Source: Polaribacter litorisediminis
Lineage (GTDB): Bacteria; Bacteroidota; Bacteroidia; Flavobacteriales; Flavobacteriaceae
NCBI RefSeq assembly: GCF_019968605.1
Contig: NZ_CP082966.1
Location: 2,469,501-2,533,500, forward strand
Length of the DNA stretch: 64,000 bases
Direction: 5' to 3'
Position 1 is the stretch's first letter. Each line of letters starts with the position of its first letter. The position numbers and the translations under genes are program-made. Below are positions 43,281 to 52,044 of this stretch, one piece after another. The notes beneath the pieces were generated by a model, which saw only the letters and a list, made by a program, of their open reading frames with translations, was not told where the DNA came from and did no database searches.

Positions 43281-43969
43281 TATTTTTTGATTCATTGAAA
43301 TTAAAAAACAAGCAATATAACTATCATGCTTTCACTTTTTTTTTTGATAAAACGCAACTAAACAAAAACAATTTATTAGAAGATTTAAGGATTAAAAGAA
43401 TAGAAGGTGGATTCTTTAGAGATCATGGTGTCCAGACATAAAAAAAGGGCGTTATTCCTTGTTGTTTTTTATGCTTTTGTATTTGTCAACGCTATTTAAA
43501 AACGACTTACTTTGCTCTCATCTGAAGTTATGTCTACCATTTAACATTTGAAATTACTGTATTCATCTATATTTAAAATCATAGAAATAGCTGAATAAAA
43601 TACGGGCGTTTGTAGCATCTTCTGCTTCCTAAGCACTTAATTCAAATTTAAAGTAATCACAATTTTAAAAAAGAAAGTCATTTTAATTTAGCAAATCCAA
43701 AGCATTTCTTTTTTTATCGTGTTGATTCTAGCTGTGATAGTAATTTTTAAATTGGAAATCTAAAAAGAGTATTAATTTGTTCAAAAAATACTCTTTTATT
43801 TCTCTTTCCAGTACATTGCGAATTCAATTCTCTACAGCTGTGCATGCCACTTAATATTTGAAATTATTGATATAATTATATGAATCTCATGCTCAAATAA
43901 AATAATAATCATCTAAATATCAGCATAGTAAAATTGGTTCATTCTAAAAACAGCTATTAATATGTAGCT
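43281..43969. other. Gene-poor AT-rich gap
   Basis: No believable frame. An imperfect direct repeat around CATTTGAAATTACTG (43548) and TATTTGAAATTATTG (43855) shares about 60 bp of weak similarity, with another echo at about 44970. Possible decayed genes; nothing identifiable. Confidence 0.4.
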
Positions 43970-44902
43970 TTACTTTGCAACGGTCTTAATATCTTTAGTT
44001 AAAGTAATCGTTGATGGTACAGTACAATCGGCTACTGATAAATTTTGCACTGCAGTTACACGAAGAACATACGTTCCTGGTATGGAAACCTCTATGCTAT
44101 TTTCTGTTGTATTTTTAGGAGATAATGAAGTATTTGGTCCAAAAATAACCTTGCCTGGCCCAGAAACTTTTGACCATGTAAATACTGCCCCTGTCGTAAA
44201 AGGAATATGACCAGATATCGAAGAAACTACCGTATAAGGCTGGTTATTAAAACAAACCGCGTTACTTGACCCAATAGTAGAAGAAATACATTCATTTAAA
44301 GAGGGTGTACCTCCATTTGCAATAACCTTACTAAAATCAGAACATACGCCTGTATCATTTGGTGTCTTTGCAGTTGCATACTGCTTTGAACCTATATATA
44401 ATCCTACGGCTTGATTAAGAGGTCCAGACAAAGCTGCCCCATCATCACCGTGCATCGTAACTGTATTTTCAATATATATTTGAGTTCCTGTTGATATTTT
44501 TAAAAAGTAATTCCCTGAAAAATTTATTTTCCCACTAGCAACGCCTTTATCTCCATCGGCATCAAATAGAAATATTTTAAGTAAAGTAGGCGGAAATGTA
44601 TAGTCTAGTCCTAGTTCAATAGTACCATTGTTTAATACATGAATTTCTGTAAAACTAGCTGGAAATTCCGAAGCAGTATTTAAATGAAGTGTTGCACCAC
44701 TTGGTATACTCAAGATTCCTGACGGATTATTTGCATCTTTAGAACAAACCGTTGTTAGATCATTAATAGTTGTAATTCCTGCGGGAAGAATGCATTGTGC
44801 GGTGGTAGTTGTTATACTCGCTAACAGAAAAATAATAGCAAGTATAGCGTGTTTTATTTGAAGTTTCTTTTTTAATTTGAGATGAATAGCATAAGTTTTC
44901 AT
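43970..44902 (-). CDS. Secreted hypothetical protein with PKD/Ig-like C-terminus
   Basis: 310 residues. A long signal peptide (basic MKTYAIHLKLKKKLQIKH, hydrophobic core, cut after TTTTAQ) is followed by CILPAGITTINDLTTVC. The first 150 mature residues are Thr/Ser/Leu-rich beta strands resembling a right-handed helix or cell-surface beta domain (GATLHLNTASEFPASF). The last 90 look like a PKD/Ig-like fold (FTWSKVSGPGKVIFG; GTYVLRVTAV). Five cysteines lie in the mature part. The end (ITLTKDIKTVAK) does not look like a type IX secretion sorting domain. It is alone in gene-poor DNA, with about 0.7 kb of empty sequence on each side. Function unknown. Confidence 0.7.
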   Translation of the reverse strand: MKTYAIHLKLKKKLQIKHAILAIIFLLASITTTTAQCILPAGITTINDLTTVCSKDANNPSGILSIPSGATLHLNTASEFPASFTEIHVLNNGTIELGLDYTFPPTLLKIFLFDADGDKGVASGKINFSGNYFLKISTGTQIYIENTVTMHGDDGAALSGPLNQAVGLYIGSKQYATAKTPNDTGVCSDFSKVIANGGTPSLNECISSTIGSSNAVCFNNQPYTVVSSISGHIPFTTGAVFTWSKVSGPGKVIFGPNTSLSPKNTTENSIEVSIPGTYVLRVTAVQNLSVADCTVPSTITLTKDIKTVAK

Positions 44903-45614
44903 AAGTTTAAAGTTTAATTGATTAATTTTATATCCATATTATTGAATTGTGTTTCTCATACCTTATATCATTTGAAATTACTTTCAAAAAAATGAGCCTT
45001 TCTCTTTCTATTTCATCTAAAAAAGAAACCTTAATGAAGATTATGCTTTATTTTTTTACTTTTAGATAAAGAAAAAAATCATTTTCTTTTACTGCAACTT
45101 CAACCAATAACCAGTATTATTTAAATTTGGTTTCATTTGGCAGAATTCTCTGCTTGTATTATTTCGAAGATAAAATTATGGTAATGTAAATTAGTGAGAA
45201 ATGACCTATATCAGTTTTGGAAGTTTCGCTTATAAAACTCGCTTTAAAACAACATAATTAAATTTTTAAATAACTGAATATCAGTATAAAATTTTATAAC
45301 TAGTATTTTTGAAACAATGCAAATACCATATATAGGATTTAGTAGATTCTAGAAAAATATCTCTAAAAATGAAGAAGAATTATTCACTTCAATTAAGACT
45401 GATTGAACATTTATTTTAAATGAGGAATTTAATTTAAACGCTGTCTAGTTCTTTCTTCGATATCTATTTAGATTTAAATACTATGTAAATAATAAGAAAA
45501 AGAATAGGCTATCCGCAACAAATTTCTGTCTTTATTTTAGCTTTTCTATACAGAAATAAAACATTCTAGTTGTAAATGTTTTTAATAGAATTTATACTCA
45601 ATATTCATCTAGCT
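44903..45614. other. Gene-poor AT-rich gap
   Basis: About 710 bp between the secreted protein and the glycosyltransferase, with no open frame of note and no repeat or RNA signature I can support. Confidence 0.4.
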
Positions 45615-46601
45615 TTAAATTTTATTTGGGTAATTTAAGGACCTAGAACTTAACCAAGTTCTGTTTATTAAGGAACTAATGTAGTATTTTATAGTGTTAA
45701 AGCACAAGTACACGTTTAATCTTAATTTTGGAATAAAGAAGAAAAGAACTCCAATGGATCCAGCTATAATTTTTCCGATTAAGTTATTGATAATCAGTAA
45801 AAAATGTAAAATAAAATGTTTTATTCCTGTATAATTATGGCGAATATATACATGTTTAGAAATTAGTACTTCCGTTTTTGTTATGGAGGCCGTTTTAATA
45901 TTAATTCTTGAGGATCCTCCATGGTTATGAATAATTTCTGTATTTGTTAATAAAGCGACTATGCCACCTACATCAGAAACCTTTTTAGATAAGTTTACAT
46001 CCTCGTAATACATCCAAAAATCTTCATCCCAGCCATTTATTTTATCAAACCATTCTCTGCCTATAAAAACAATTGCTCCTGATACCCAATCCGGATAAAG
46101 AACATTGTTTTTTTGAAGTACTCTTGCGCTTAATTTCTTTTTATTGAGCGCTCTAAAAAGACCAAAAAGTGTATTTAAATCTAAGAAAAAACGAATGTTT
46201 TTCTCATAAAATCCATTTGTATTCAACTGGTTACAAGACACAACACCTATGTTTTTATTTTCTTTTAAAAAAGAATACATTTTTAAAATGGGTTCTTCAG
46301 AAATAATGGTGTCTGGATTTAAAAAAAGGAAATAATTCCCTTTTGCGCTTTTTGCTCCTAAATTGCAACCATTTGCAAAACCATTATTTCCTGTATTTTC
46401 AATGAAAATAAATTGTGGAAATTTCTTTTTAAAGACTTCAAATAAATGATCATGAGAACAATTATCAACAATTATAACCTCTAAAAAAAACTCATTCGAA
46501 ATAATTTTATTGATAGAATTTAAACAATTCTCTAGGTGTTTCCAGCTTTTGTAATTAACAATTACGATAGAAATATCGATATTTACTTTACCAATACTCA
46601 T
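45615..46601 (-). CDS. GT2 glycosyltransferase (rhamnosyltransferase-like)
   Basis: 328 residues. GT-A fold with ISIVIVNYKSWKHLENCL, VIIVDNCSHDH, ENTGNNGFANGCNLGAK, LFLNPDTII (the DxD equivalent is N-P-D, as in WbbL-type rhamnosyltransferases), VSGAIVFIGREWFDKI and DEDFWMYYEDVNLSKKV. The C-terminal helix pair (ILHFLLIINNLIGKII, GSIGVLFFFIPKL) suggests membrane association. A dTDP-rhamnose donor is plausible given rfbACDB in this window. Its start overlaps the next gene's stop by 4 bases. A broken copy of its 3' part lies at 42.8-43.3 kb. Confidence 0.9.
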   Translation of the reverse strand: MSIGKVNIDISIVIVNYKSWKHLENCLNSINKIISNEFFLEVIIVDNCSHDHLFEVFKKKFPQFIFIENTGNNGFANGCNLGAKSAKGNYFLFLNPDTIISEEPILKMYSFLKENKNIGVVSCNQLNTNGFYEKNIRFFLDLNTLFGLFRALNKKKLSARVLQKNNVLYPDWVSGAIVFIGREWFDKINGWDEDFWMYYEDVNLSKKVSDVGGIVALLTNTEIIHNHGGSSRINIKTASITKTEVLISKHVYIRHNYTGIKHFILHFLLIINNLIGKIIAGSIGVLFFFIPKLRLNVYLCFNTIKYYISSLINRTWLSSRSLNYPNKI

Positions 46602-47350
46602 TCTTTACTATCTTTATTCAACAACCAAAGCTTTATATACCTTGTATAAACTCCATATGCTTGCGTTTTGGCAAAAACATATCCTGGAAATCCGTCTAAA
46701 AAGCCCAACCTAATAAAATAATGAATTACAAATCTTGCCGGTGGTTTTATTAAAATATGAAATAAATTTACTTTTTTTCCTTCCTCAAAATATTGTTTAC
46801 CTCTTAAAGCCCCGTAATGATTCATTTTAGAAATATAATGATCATAGCTTTTATAAGAATAGTGTTCTATTTTATTTTTAAAAAAACCGATTTTACCAGA
46901 AGTAACAATTTTTTCATGCACAACTCCTTTATACTTGCACTCTTTTTTTAAAAATAAACGAACTACTTTGTCTCTTTGACATCCGCCATAATTAATGTTT
47001 TTACCCGCAAAATAAAAAGATCTTCTTACATTAAAACCAACAAAACCATCTGGATTTTGAACTGCCTCTAAAATTTCTTTCTCTACTTCTGCTGTTACCC
47101 TTTCATCGGCATCTAAAATATAAATCCAAGGGTATTTTGCCTCTTGAATAGCAAAGTTTTTCTGCGAAGAAAAATCATCAAACTTACGTTTGATGATTTT
47201 TACGTTGCATTTTTCTGCTATTTCTAACGTTTTATCGGTACTTAAAGAATCTATCACAATTATTTCATCCGCAAAACTTACAGATTGAATTGCTGCTGCA
47301 ATATGAATTTCTTCATTTAGCGTTGGTATAATTGCAGTAATTTTAGTCAT
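46598..47350 (-). CDS. GT2 glycosyltransferase (lipopolysaccharide core WaaE/KdtX type)
   Basis: 250 residues. ITAIIPTLNEEIHIAAAI, EIIVIDSLSTDKTLEIAE, IQEAKYPWIYILDADERV (DxD) and NYGGCQRDKVVRLFLKKEC, then GVVHEKIV, are typical of the WaaE/KdtX-like group that adds a hexose to the lipid A-proximal core. A C-terminal basic-aromatic tail (ARFVIHYFIRLGFLDGFPGY) fits peripheral membrane binding. It is the upstream member of a two-gene unit with the GT2 at 45615 and lies 14 bp downstream of dapD. Confidence 0.92.
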   Translation of the reverse strand: MTKITAIIPTLNEEIHIAAAIQSVSFADEIIVIDSLSTDKTLEIAEKCNVKIIKRKFDDFSSQKNFAIQEAKYPWIYILDADERVTAEVEKEILEAVQNPDGFVGFNVRRSFYFAGKNINYGGCQRDKVVRLFLKKECKYKGVVHEKIVTSGKIGFFKNKIEHYSYKSYDHYISKMNHYGALRGKQYFEEGKKVNLFHILIKPPARFVIHYFIRLGFLDGFPGYVFAKTQAYGVYTRYIKLWLLNKDSKE

Positions 47351-47364
47351 AGCTTTTTTAACTC

Positions 47365-48180
47365 TTAAACAGCAACGTCATACTCACGCAATGCATCATT
47401 TAAAGACGTTTTTTTGTTGGTACTTTCTTTTCTTCTTCCAATAATTAAGGCACAAGGAACATTGTATTCGCCAGCTGCAAATTTCTTTGTATAACTGCCA
47501 GGAATTACTACAGATCTTGCCGGCACTCTCCCTTTCATTTCTATAGGTTCATCTCCAGTAACATCTATAATCTTCGTACTCATGGTTAACACAACATTTG
47601 CGCCCAAAACGGCTTCTTTTTCTACTCTTACACCTTCTACAACTATACATCTAGAACCTATAAAAGCGCCATCTTCTATAATTACTGGAGCAGCTTGTAG
47701 TGGTTCTAAAACACCTCCAATACCTACTCCCCCAGATAAATGAACGTTTTTACCAATTTGCGCACAAGATCCCACCGTTGCCCATGTATCCACCATCGTT
47801 CCTTCATCTACATACGCCCCAATATTTACATAACTAGGCATTAAAATAGTTCCTGCAGCAATATAAGCTCCATGTCTTGCCACTGCATTTGGCACTACTC
47901 TAATGCCTCTTTCTGCATAGTTTCTTTTTAGTGGAATTTTGTCATGATATTCAAAAATCCCAGCTTCTAAAGTTTCCATTTTTTGAATCGGAAAGTACAA
48001 AACAACGGCTTTTTTTATCCATTCATTTACTTGCCATCCGCCCGCTATAGGTTCTGCAACTCTTAGCGCTCCTTTGTCTAATAAATCAACTACTTCTCTA
48101 ATGGTATTTATGGTAGTTTCTTCTTTTAATAAGTCACGATTTTCCCAAGCGGACTCTATAATTTCTCTGATATCTTTCAT
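47365..48180 (-). CDS. dapD: Tetrahydrodipicolinate N-succinyltransferase
   Basis: 271 residues from MKDIREIIESAWENRDLL; seven codons upstream are open but lie beyond the promoter-proximal region. Left-handed beta-helix with hexapeptide repeats (VVPNAVARHGAYIAAGTILM, YVNIGAYVDEGTMVDTWATV, GVGIGGVLEPLQAAPVIIED). It transfers succinyl from succinyl-CoA in lysine and meso-diaminopimelate synthesis. It is the first gene of a minus-strand unit continuing into two glycosyltransferases. Confidence 0.96.
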   Translation of the reverse strand: MKDIREIIESAWENRDLLKEETTINTIREVVDLLDKGALRVAEPIAGGWQVNEWIKKAVVLYFPIQKMETLEAGIFEYHDKIPLKRNYAERGIRVVPNAVARHGAYIAAGTILMPSYVNIGAYVDEGTMVDTWATVGSCAQIGKNVHLSGGVGIGGVLEPLQAAPVIIEDGAFIGSRCIVVEGVRVEKEAVLGANVVLTMSTKIIDVTGDEPIEMKGRVPARSVVIPGSYTKKFAAGEYNVPCALIIGRRKESTNKKTSLNDALREYDVAV

Positions 48181-48198
48181 TTTAAAATTTACTTTTAG

Positions 48199-48206
48199 CA
48201 AATATA
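48199..48206 (-). promoter_or_regulatory. -7 element of dapD
   Basis: TATATTTG on the minus strand, 18 bp before the chosen start codon. It supports starting at 48180 rather than 48201, which would overlap it. Confidence 0.55.
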
Positions 48207-48339
48207 AATTTATCTGTAAAACCTATGGCGAATATACATTTTTTAAACAAATTACCCTTCCTTGTTTAAATTACAAAATAGCTTTTTTACCAAAAGCTGA
48301 TTTTATTCATATTAATACTTATTAGTAACATTTAAACTT

Positions 48340-48347
48340 TATTTTTG
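48340..48347 (+). promoter_or_regulatory. -7 element of ruvX
   Basis: TATTTTTG. A transcript starting about 6-7 bases downstream would have a leader of roughly ten bases before the TTG start at 48365. Confidence 0.5.
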
Positions 48348-48364
48348 CAAAAAAAGTATACAAC

Positions 48365-48775
48365 TTGGGAAGAATTTTAGCCATCGATTTTGGAAAAAAA
48401 AGAACAGGAATTGCAGTTACAGACCCATTACAAATTATTGCTTCTGGCTTAACAACCGTAAATACAGATGACTTAATACCATTTTTAAAAGGCTACATTG
48501 CTAAAGAGCGTGTGGAACTTTTTTTAGTAGGCAAGCCGAAACAAATGGATAATTCAGATAGCGAAAGTGAGGCGCTGATTGTTCCTTTTTTAAAAAAATT
48601 ATCCAAAGAAATACCACAAATTCCCGTGTTAAGAATAGATGAGCGTTTTACTTCTAAAATGGCTTTTCAATCGATGATTGATGGTGGATTGAAAAAAAAT
48701 CAACGAAGAAATAAAGCTTTGGTTGATGAAATTAGTGCCACCATCATTTTACAGTCGTATTTATACAGCAAATAG
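48365..48775 (+). CDS. ruvX: Holliday junction resolvase-like RuvX/YqgF
   Basis: 136 residues, normal length. RNase-H fold: ILAIDFGKKRTGIAVTDP at the very start, ELFLVGKPKQMDN, and VLRIDERFTSKMAFQ with the acidic active-site residues. The family is tied to pre-16S rRNA end processing and possibly junction resolution. No ATG is available: the frame begins at TTG (48365), two residues before the conserved IL-AIDFG stretch, and no in-frame ATG exists upstream. It heads the run def, DUF5606, mazG and is divergent from dapD. Confidence 0.92.
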   Translation: MGRILAIDFGKKRTGIAVTDPLQIIASGLTTVNTDDLIPFLKGYIAKERVELFLVGKPKQMDNSDSESEALIVPFLKKLSKEIPQIPVLRIDERFTSKMAFQSMIDGGLKKNQRRNKALVDEISATIILQSYLYSK

Positions 48776-48806
48776 TTTTGTTCAAGTTACAAACTTTGTA
48801 CTTTTG
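48776..48806 (+). promoter_or_regulatory. Promoter of def
   Basis: TTTTG, 18 bp, TACTTTTG, 20 bp before the start codon. The TTTTG begins at the last base of the ruvX stop region. Confidence 0.7.
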
Positions 48807-48826
48807 CACTCAATAAAAAAAATAAA

Positions 48827-49417
48827 ATGATTTTACCTATTGTAGCTTATGGAGATCCTGTTTTAAGAAAAGAAAGCAAGGAGATTGATGCAGATTATCC
48901 TAATTTAAAAGAGCTCATTGCCAACATGAAAGAAACCATGTACAATGCTTCTGGTGTTGGTTTGGCGGCTCCTCAAATCGGAAAAGCAATACGTTTGTTT
49001 ATTATTGACGCTTCTCCTTTTGCAGAAGATGAAGATTTAGATGATGATGACAGAGCGATTTTAAAAACATTTAATAAAGTTTTTATCAATGCACAAATTC
49101 TAAAAGAAGAAGGTGAAGAATGGGCTTTTAATGAAGGCTGTTTAAGCATTCCTGATGTTCGTCAAGACGTATATCGTCAACCCAAAGTTACTTTTGAATA
49201 TCAAGATGAAGATTTTAATACACATACAGAAGTTTTAGAGGGTTTAGCAGCGCGAGTTTTTCAGCATGAATACGATCATATTGAAGGAATTTTATTTACG
49301 GATAAGCTTTCATCTCTCAAAAAAAGATTGATAAAAAAGAAACTAGAAAACATTTCAAAAGGAAAAATAAATGCAGACTATAGAATGCGTTTTCCGAATT
49401 TAAAAAAAGGTAAATAA
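48827..49417 (+). CDS. def: Peptide deformylase
   Basis: 196 residues. All three metal-site motifs are present: GVGLAAPQIG (about residue 45), EGCLSIP with the Cys ligand (about 105), and HEYDHIEGILF with both His and the catalytic Glu-equivalent position (about 149). It removes the N-formyl group from nascent proteins. The acidic insertion EDEDLDDDDRAI between motifs I and II is typical of Bacteroidota enzymes. Confidence 0.96.
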   Translation: MILPIVAYGDPVLRKESKEIDADYPNLKELIANMKETMYNASGVGLAAPQIGKAIRLFIIDASPFAEDEDLDDDDRAILKTFNKVFINAQILKEEGEEWAFNEGCLSIPDVRQDVYRQPKVTFEYQDEDFNTHTEVLEGLAARVFQHEYDHIEGILFTDKLSSLKKRLIKKKLENISKGKINADYRMRFPNLKKGK

Positions 49418-49516
49418 CAAAAAAATAATGTCTGTTTGAATAAGGCTATTACAGGTAGTTTTCGAGACCGTAAAAACGCTACAATGTTCGAGGAGACCAA
49501 CAATATAGAAACACAT

Positions 49517-49939
49517 ATGGAATTTAGTAAAATTATTTCGGTTACCGGTAAACCGGGTTTATTTCAAGTAATATCTCAGTCTAAAAATGCAATTATTGTA
49601 GAATCTTTAGCAGATCAAAAAAGAATGGCCATCAACTCTACTCAAAATGTGAGTTTATTAGAAAATATTGCGATTTACACGTACGAAGAAGACATTCCAT
49701 TATTGAATGTTTTTAAAGCAATTTTCGAAAAAACAGGAGGTAAAGAAGCTATTTCTCATAAAGAAAGCGGAAAAAAACTAGCTTCATTTTTTGCAGAAGT
49801 TTTACCTAATTATGATGATGAAAGAGTGTACACTTCTAATATTAAAAAGGTAATTCAGTGGTTTAATATTTTGGTTGATGCCAAAATGGATTTTTCTGCA
49901 ATACAAGAAGCTAAAGAAGAAAATACTGAAGAAGTTTAA
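49517..49939 (+). CDS. DUF5606 protein
   Basis: 140 residues from MEFSKIISVTGKPGLFQVIS; the 27 codons upstream begin with a TTG and do not belong to the family. An N-terminal small beta domain (ISVTGKPGLFQ; SKNAIIVESLADQKR) is followed by a helical part (PLLNVFKAIFEKTGG, KKLASFFAEVLPNYDDERVY, IKKVIQWFNILVDAK) and an acidic tail. A Bacteroidota family of unknown function, regularly found between def and mazG, as here; possibly nucleotide or RNA related, but that is only context. Confidence 0.9.
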   Translation: MEFSKIISVTGKPGLFQVISQSKNAIIVESLADQKRMAINSTQNVSLLENIAIYTYEEDIPLLNVFKAIFEKTGGKEAISHKESGKKLASFFAEVLPNYDDERVYTSNIKKVIQWFNILVDAKMDFSAIQEAKEENTEEV

Positions 49940-50004
49940 CAAACTTGTAGTTTCAAAAATAGAAGAACTATCTTCTTTACTCATCAATTTCAAAAAAAGC
50001 ATAT

Positions 50005-50784
50005 TTGAACTCAAGAAAAGAACAATTAGCTGCCTTTAATCGTTTGTTAGACATTATGGATGACCTCCGTGAAAAATGTCCTTGGGATCAAAAACAAACG
50101 CTAGAAAGCCTGCGACATTTAACTATTGAAGAAACGTATGAGCTTGCAGATGCCATTCTCGACAACGATTTAACTGAAATTAAAAAGGAATTAGGAGACG
50201 TTTTATTGCACATCGTTTTCTACGCAAAAATAGGCAGTGAAAAAAAGGCTTTTGATATTGGAGATGTTGCCAATGCTATTGCTGATAAATTAATTCATAG
50301 ACATCCTCATATTTATGGGGATGTAAAAGTGAAGGATGAAGCAGATGTTAAGCGCAATTGGGAACAATTAAAACTAAAAGAAGGAAAAACTTCTGTTTTA
50401 GAAGGAGTTCCTAAAAGTTTACCCGCAGTTGTAAAAGCGAGTAGAATTCAAGAAAAAGTTGTAGGTGTTGGTTTTGATTGGGAAAAACCAGCGCAAGTTT
50501 GGGAAAAAGTACAAGAAGAACTTTCTGAACTTAACGAAGAAATTAAAGCAGGAAACAAAGAAAATACCGAAAAAGAGTTTGGTGATGTTTTGTTTTCCAT
50601 GATTAATTACGCACGATTTATTGGTGTAAATCCTGAAAACGCACTTGAAAAGACCAATAAAAAATTCATCAATCGTTTTCAATATTTAGAAAAAGAAGCT
50701 AAAAAAGCAGGTAAAGAACTCGCTGATATGTCTCTGGTAGAAATGGATGAATACTGGGAAAAATCTAAAGAATACTTCTCTTAG
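50005..50784 (+). CDS. mazG: Nucleoside triphosphate pyrophosphohydrolase MazG
   Basis: 259 residues. Two MazG modules: the first has LREKCPWDQKQTLESLRHLT, EETYELADAI and KKELGDVLLHIVFYAKIG; the second has EELSELNEEI and EKEFGDVLFSMINYARFIG. The paired EExxE and ExxD sets bind magnesium. It hydrolyses NTPs to NMPs and pyrophosphate, including damaged nucleotides and possibly ppGpp-linked pools. The start is a TTG at 50005, giving M-NSRKEQLAAFNRLLD, which agrees with the usual start of flavobacterial MazG. It converges on the flavin oxidoreductase with a 4-base overlap. Confidence 0.94.
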   Translation: MNSRKEQLAAFNRLLDIMDDLREKCPWDQKQTLESLRHLTIEETYELADAILDNDLTEIKKELGDVLLHIVFYAKIGSEKKAFDIGDVANAIADKLIHRHPHIYGDVKVKDEADVKRNWEQLKLKEGKTSVLEGVPKSLPAVVKASRIQEKVVGVGFDWEKPAQVWEKVQEELSELNEEIKAGNKENTEKEFGDVLFSMINYARFIGVNPENALEKTNKKFINRFQYLEKEAKKAGKELADMSLVEMDEYWEKSKEYFS

Positions 50785-51890
50785 ATCTCTTCCAAACCAT
50801 ATTCTCCCGATAGCGATTGTATGGCTCTTTTTTTAGACACCAATTTAGAAATTAACAAAACAAAATCCATCAATAAATTATTTTGTGAGTACTTAAAAAA
50901 TTTCTTTTGAGTATTTTTAGAACGCGTATAATTGGCGAAAAATCTTTTTTTCCAATTTTTCTCATAGGTCGTTAAATAGTTCAAATCATCTTTTTCTAAG
51001 GAAATATCAATAGCTTTACTCGCCATTAAAGCCGCTTCAAAAATAAACTTATACCCCTCGCCTACTATCGGGTTTACTTGCGAAACGCTATCACCGACAC
51101 AAACCAAATTGTTCAGTACAAATTGATCTAAAACGGGTGTTATCGGAATGCTACCACCTTCTACTTTATCATTATCCTTTACCACGAGTTTTTTTATGTA
51201 GGGTATCTCTAATATTGTATGCAAACGGTTTTTTAAATCTTTTACTATTCGCACATCAAACGTACCAAAACCGATGATTGCTCTTTGATTTTTTAAAGGA
51301 AAAATCCAACCATAACCACCTTGATACATTTTACCCATTAAAAGAAACATCTCATTAGGATTTCCTAAATATTTCACATTGTATTCAACACCTGTTGCCA
51401 AATCTACTTTTTTAGCACGAAGTCCTACTTTTTTACTAATAATTCCATTGGTTCCTGAAGCATCAACAAATATTTTCCCAGTATATTTTATTTTATTTTG
51501 ATCTGTTACCGATATAAAATTACCTACATCATCTTTTTCAATTGTTTTAATATTCACGCTCGTTTTTAGGGTAACATATTTTTCATCTAACGCGTCTAAT
51601 AACTCAAGGTGTACTTTCTTTTTATCTAAAATATATAAATCGGATGGTATACTGCTTTTAACACGGCTAGAATGAAAGGTAATCTTATTTATTTGTCTAG
51701 CAACAACGGCTTCGGTTAGCTTAAAATCTTTTAAATTCATAAAACTTCCGAGTGTATTAAAAGAGAATTCTAGTACGTCTTTTTTTCTGTCTAGAATTAA
51801 TGTTTTTCTTTTTTGATTGCTTAATTCTCTTGCTAAGATTAAGCCAGCTGTTCCTCCACCAATAATAACAACCTCAAAATTTGAATTCAT
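50781..51890 (-). CDS. FAD-dependent oxidoreductase (lycopene cyclase/geranylgeranyl reductase-like)
   Basis: 369 residues. FAD-binding Rossmann motif EVVIIGGGTAGLILARELS at residues 5-23, FVDASGTNGIISKKVGL (the GD-like second motif region) and NLVCVGDSVSQVNPIVGEGY, the conserved GD box of this superfamily. Family members are flavin enzymes on isoprenoids, aromatic compounds or halogenation substrates. A flavobacterial carotenoid or isoprenoid role is possible but not shown. The C-terminus carries Lys-rich helices (KNTQKKFFKYSQNNLLM) that may contact the membrane. No isoprenoid genes are adjacent. Confidence 0.78.
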   Translation of the reverse strand: MNSNFEVVIIGGGTAGLILARELSNQKRKTLILDRKKDVLEFSFNTLGSFMNLKDFKLTEAVVARQINKITFHSSRVKSSIPSDLYILDKKKVHLELLDALDEKYVTLKTSVNIKTIEKDDVGNFISVTDQNKIKYTGKIFVDASGTNGIISKKVGLRAKKVDLATGVEYNVKYLGNPNEMFLLMGKMYQGGYGWIFPLKNQRAIIGFGTFDVRIVKDLKNRLHTILEIPYIKKLVVKDNDKVEGGSIPITPVLDQFVLNNLVCVGDSVSQVNPIVGEGYKFIFEAALMASKAIDISLEKDDLNYLTTYEKNWKKRFFANYTRSKNTQKKFFKYSQNNLLMDFVLLISKLVSKKRAIQSLSGEYGLEEI

Positions 51891-52044
51891 AAACTAACGA
51901 TTGGGTTCAAATAAAATTAAATGCAAGAAACAATAAATTCGTCTATAGAAAAAATATAGTTTAAAATTTTGCATAATGCAAAAAGCTTCACAAACTGATA
52001 TTTTAGAATCAATCTGTGAAGCTTTTAAGATAAAAAAGGTTTTT

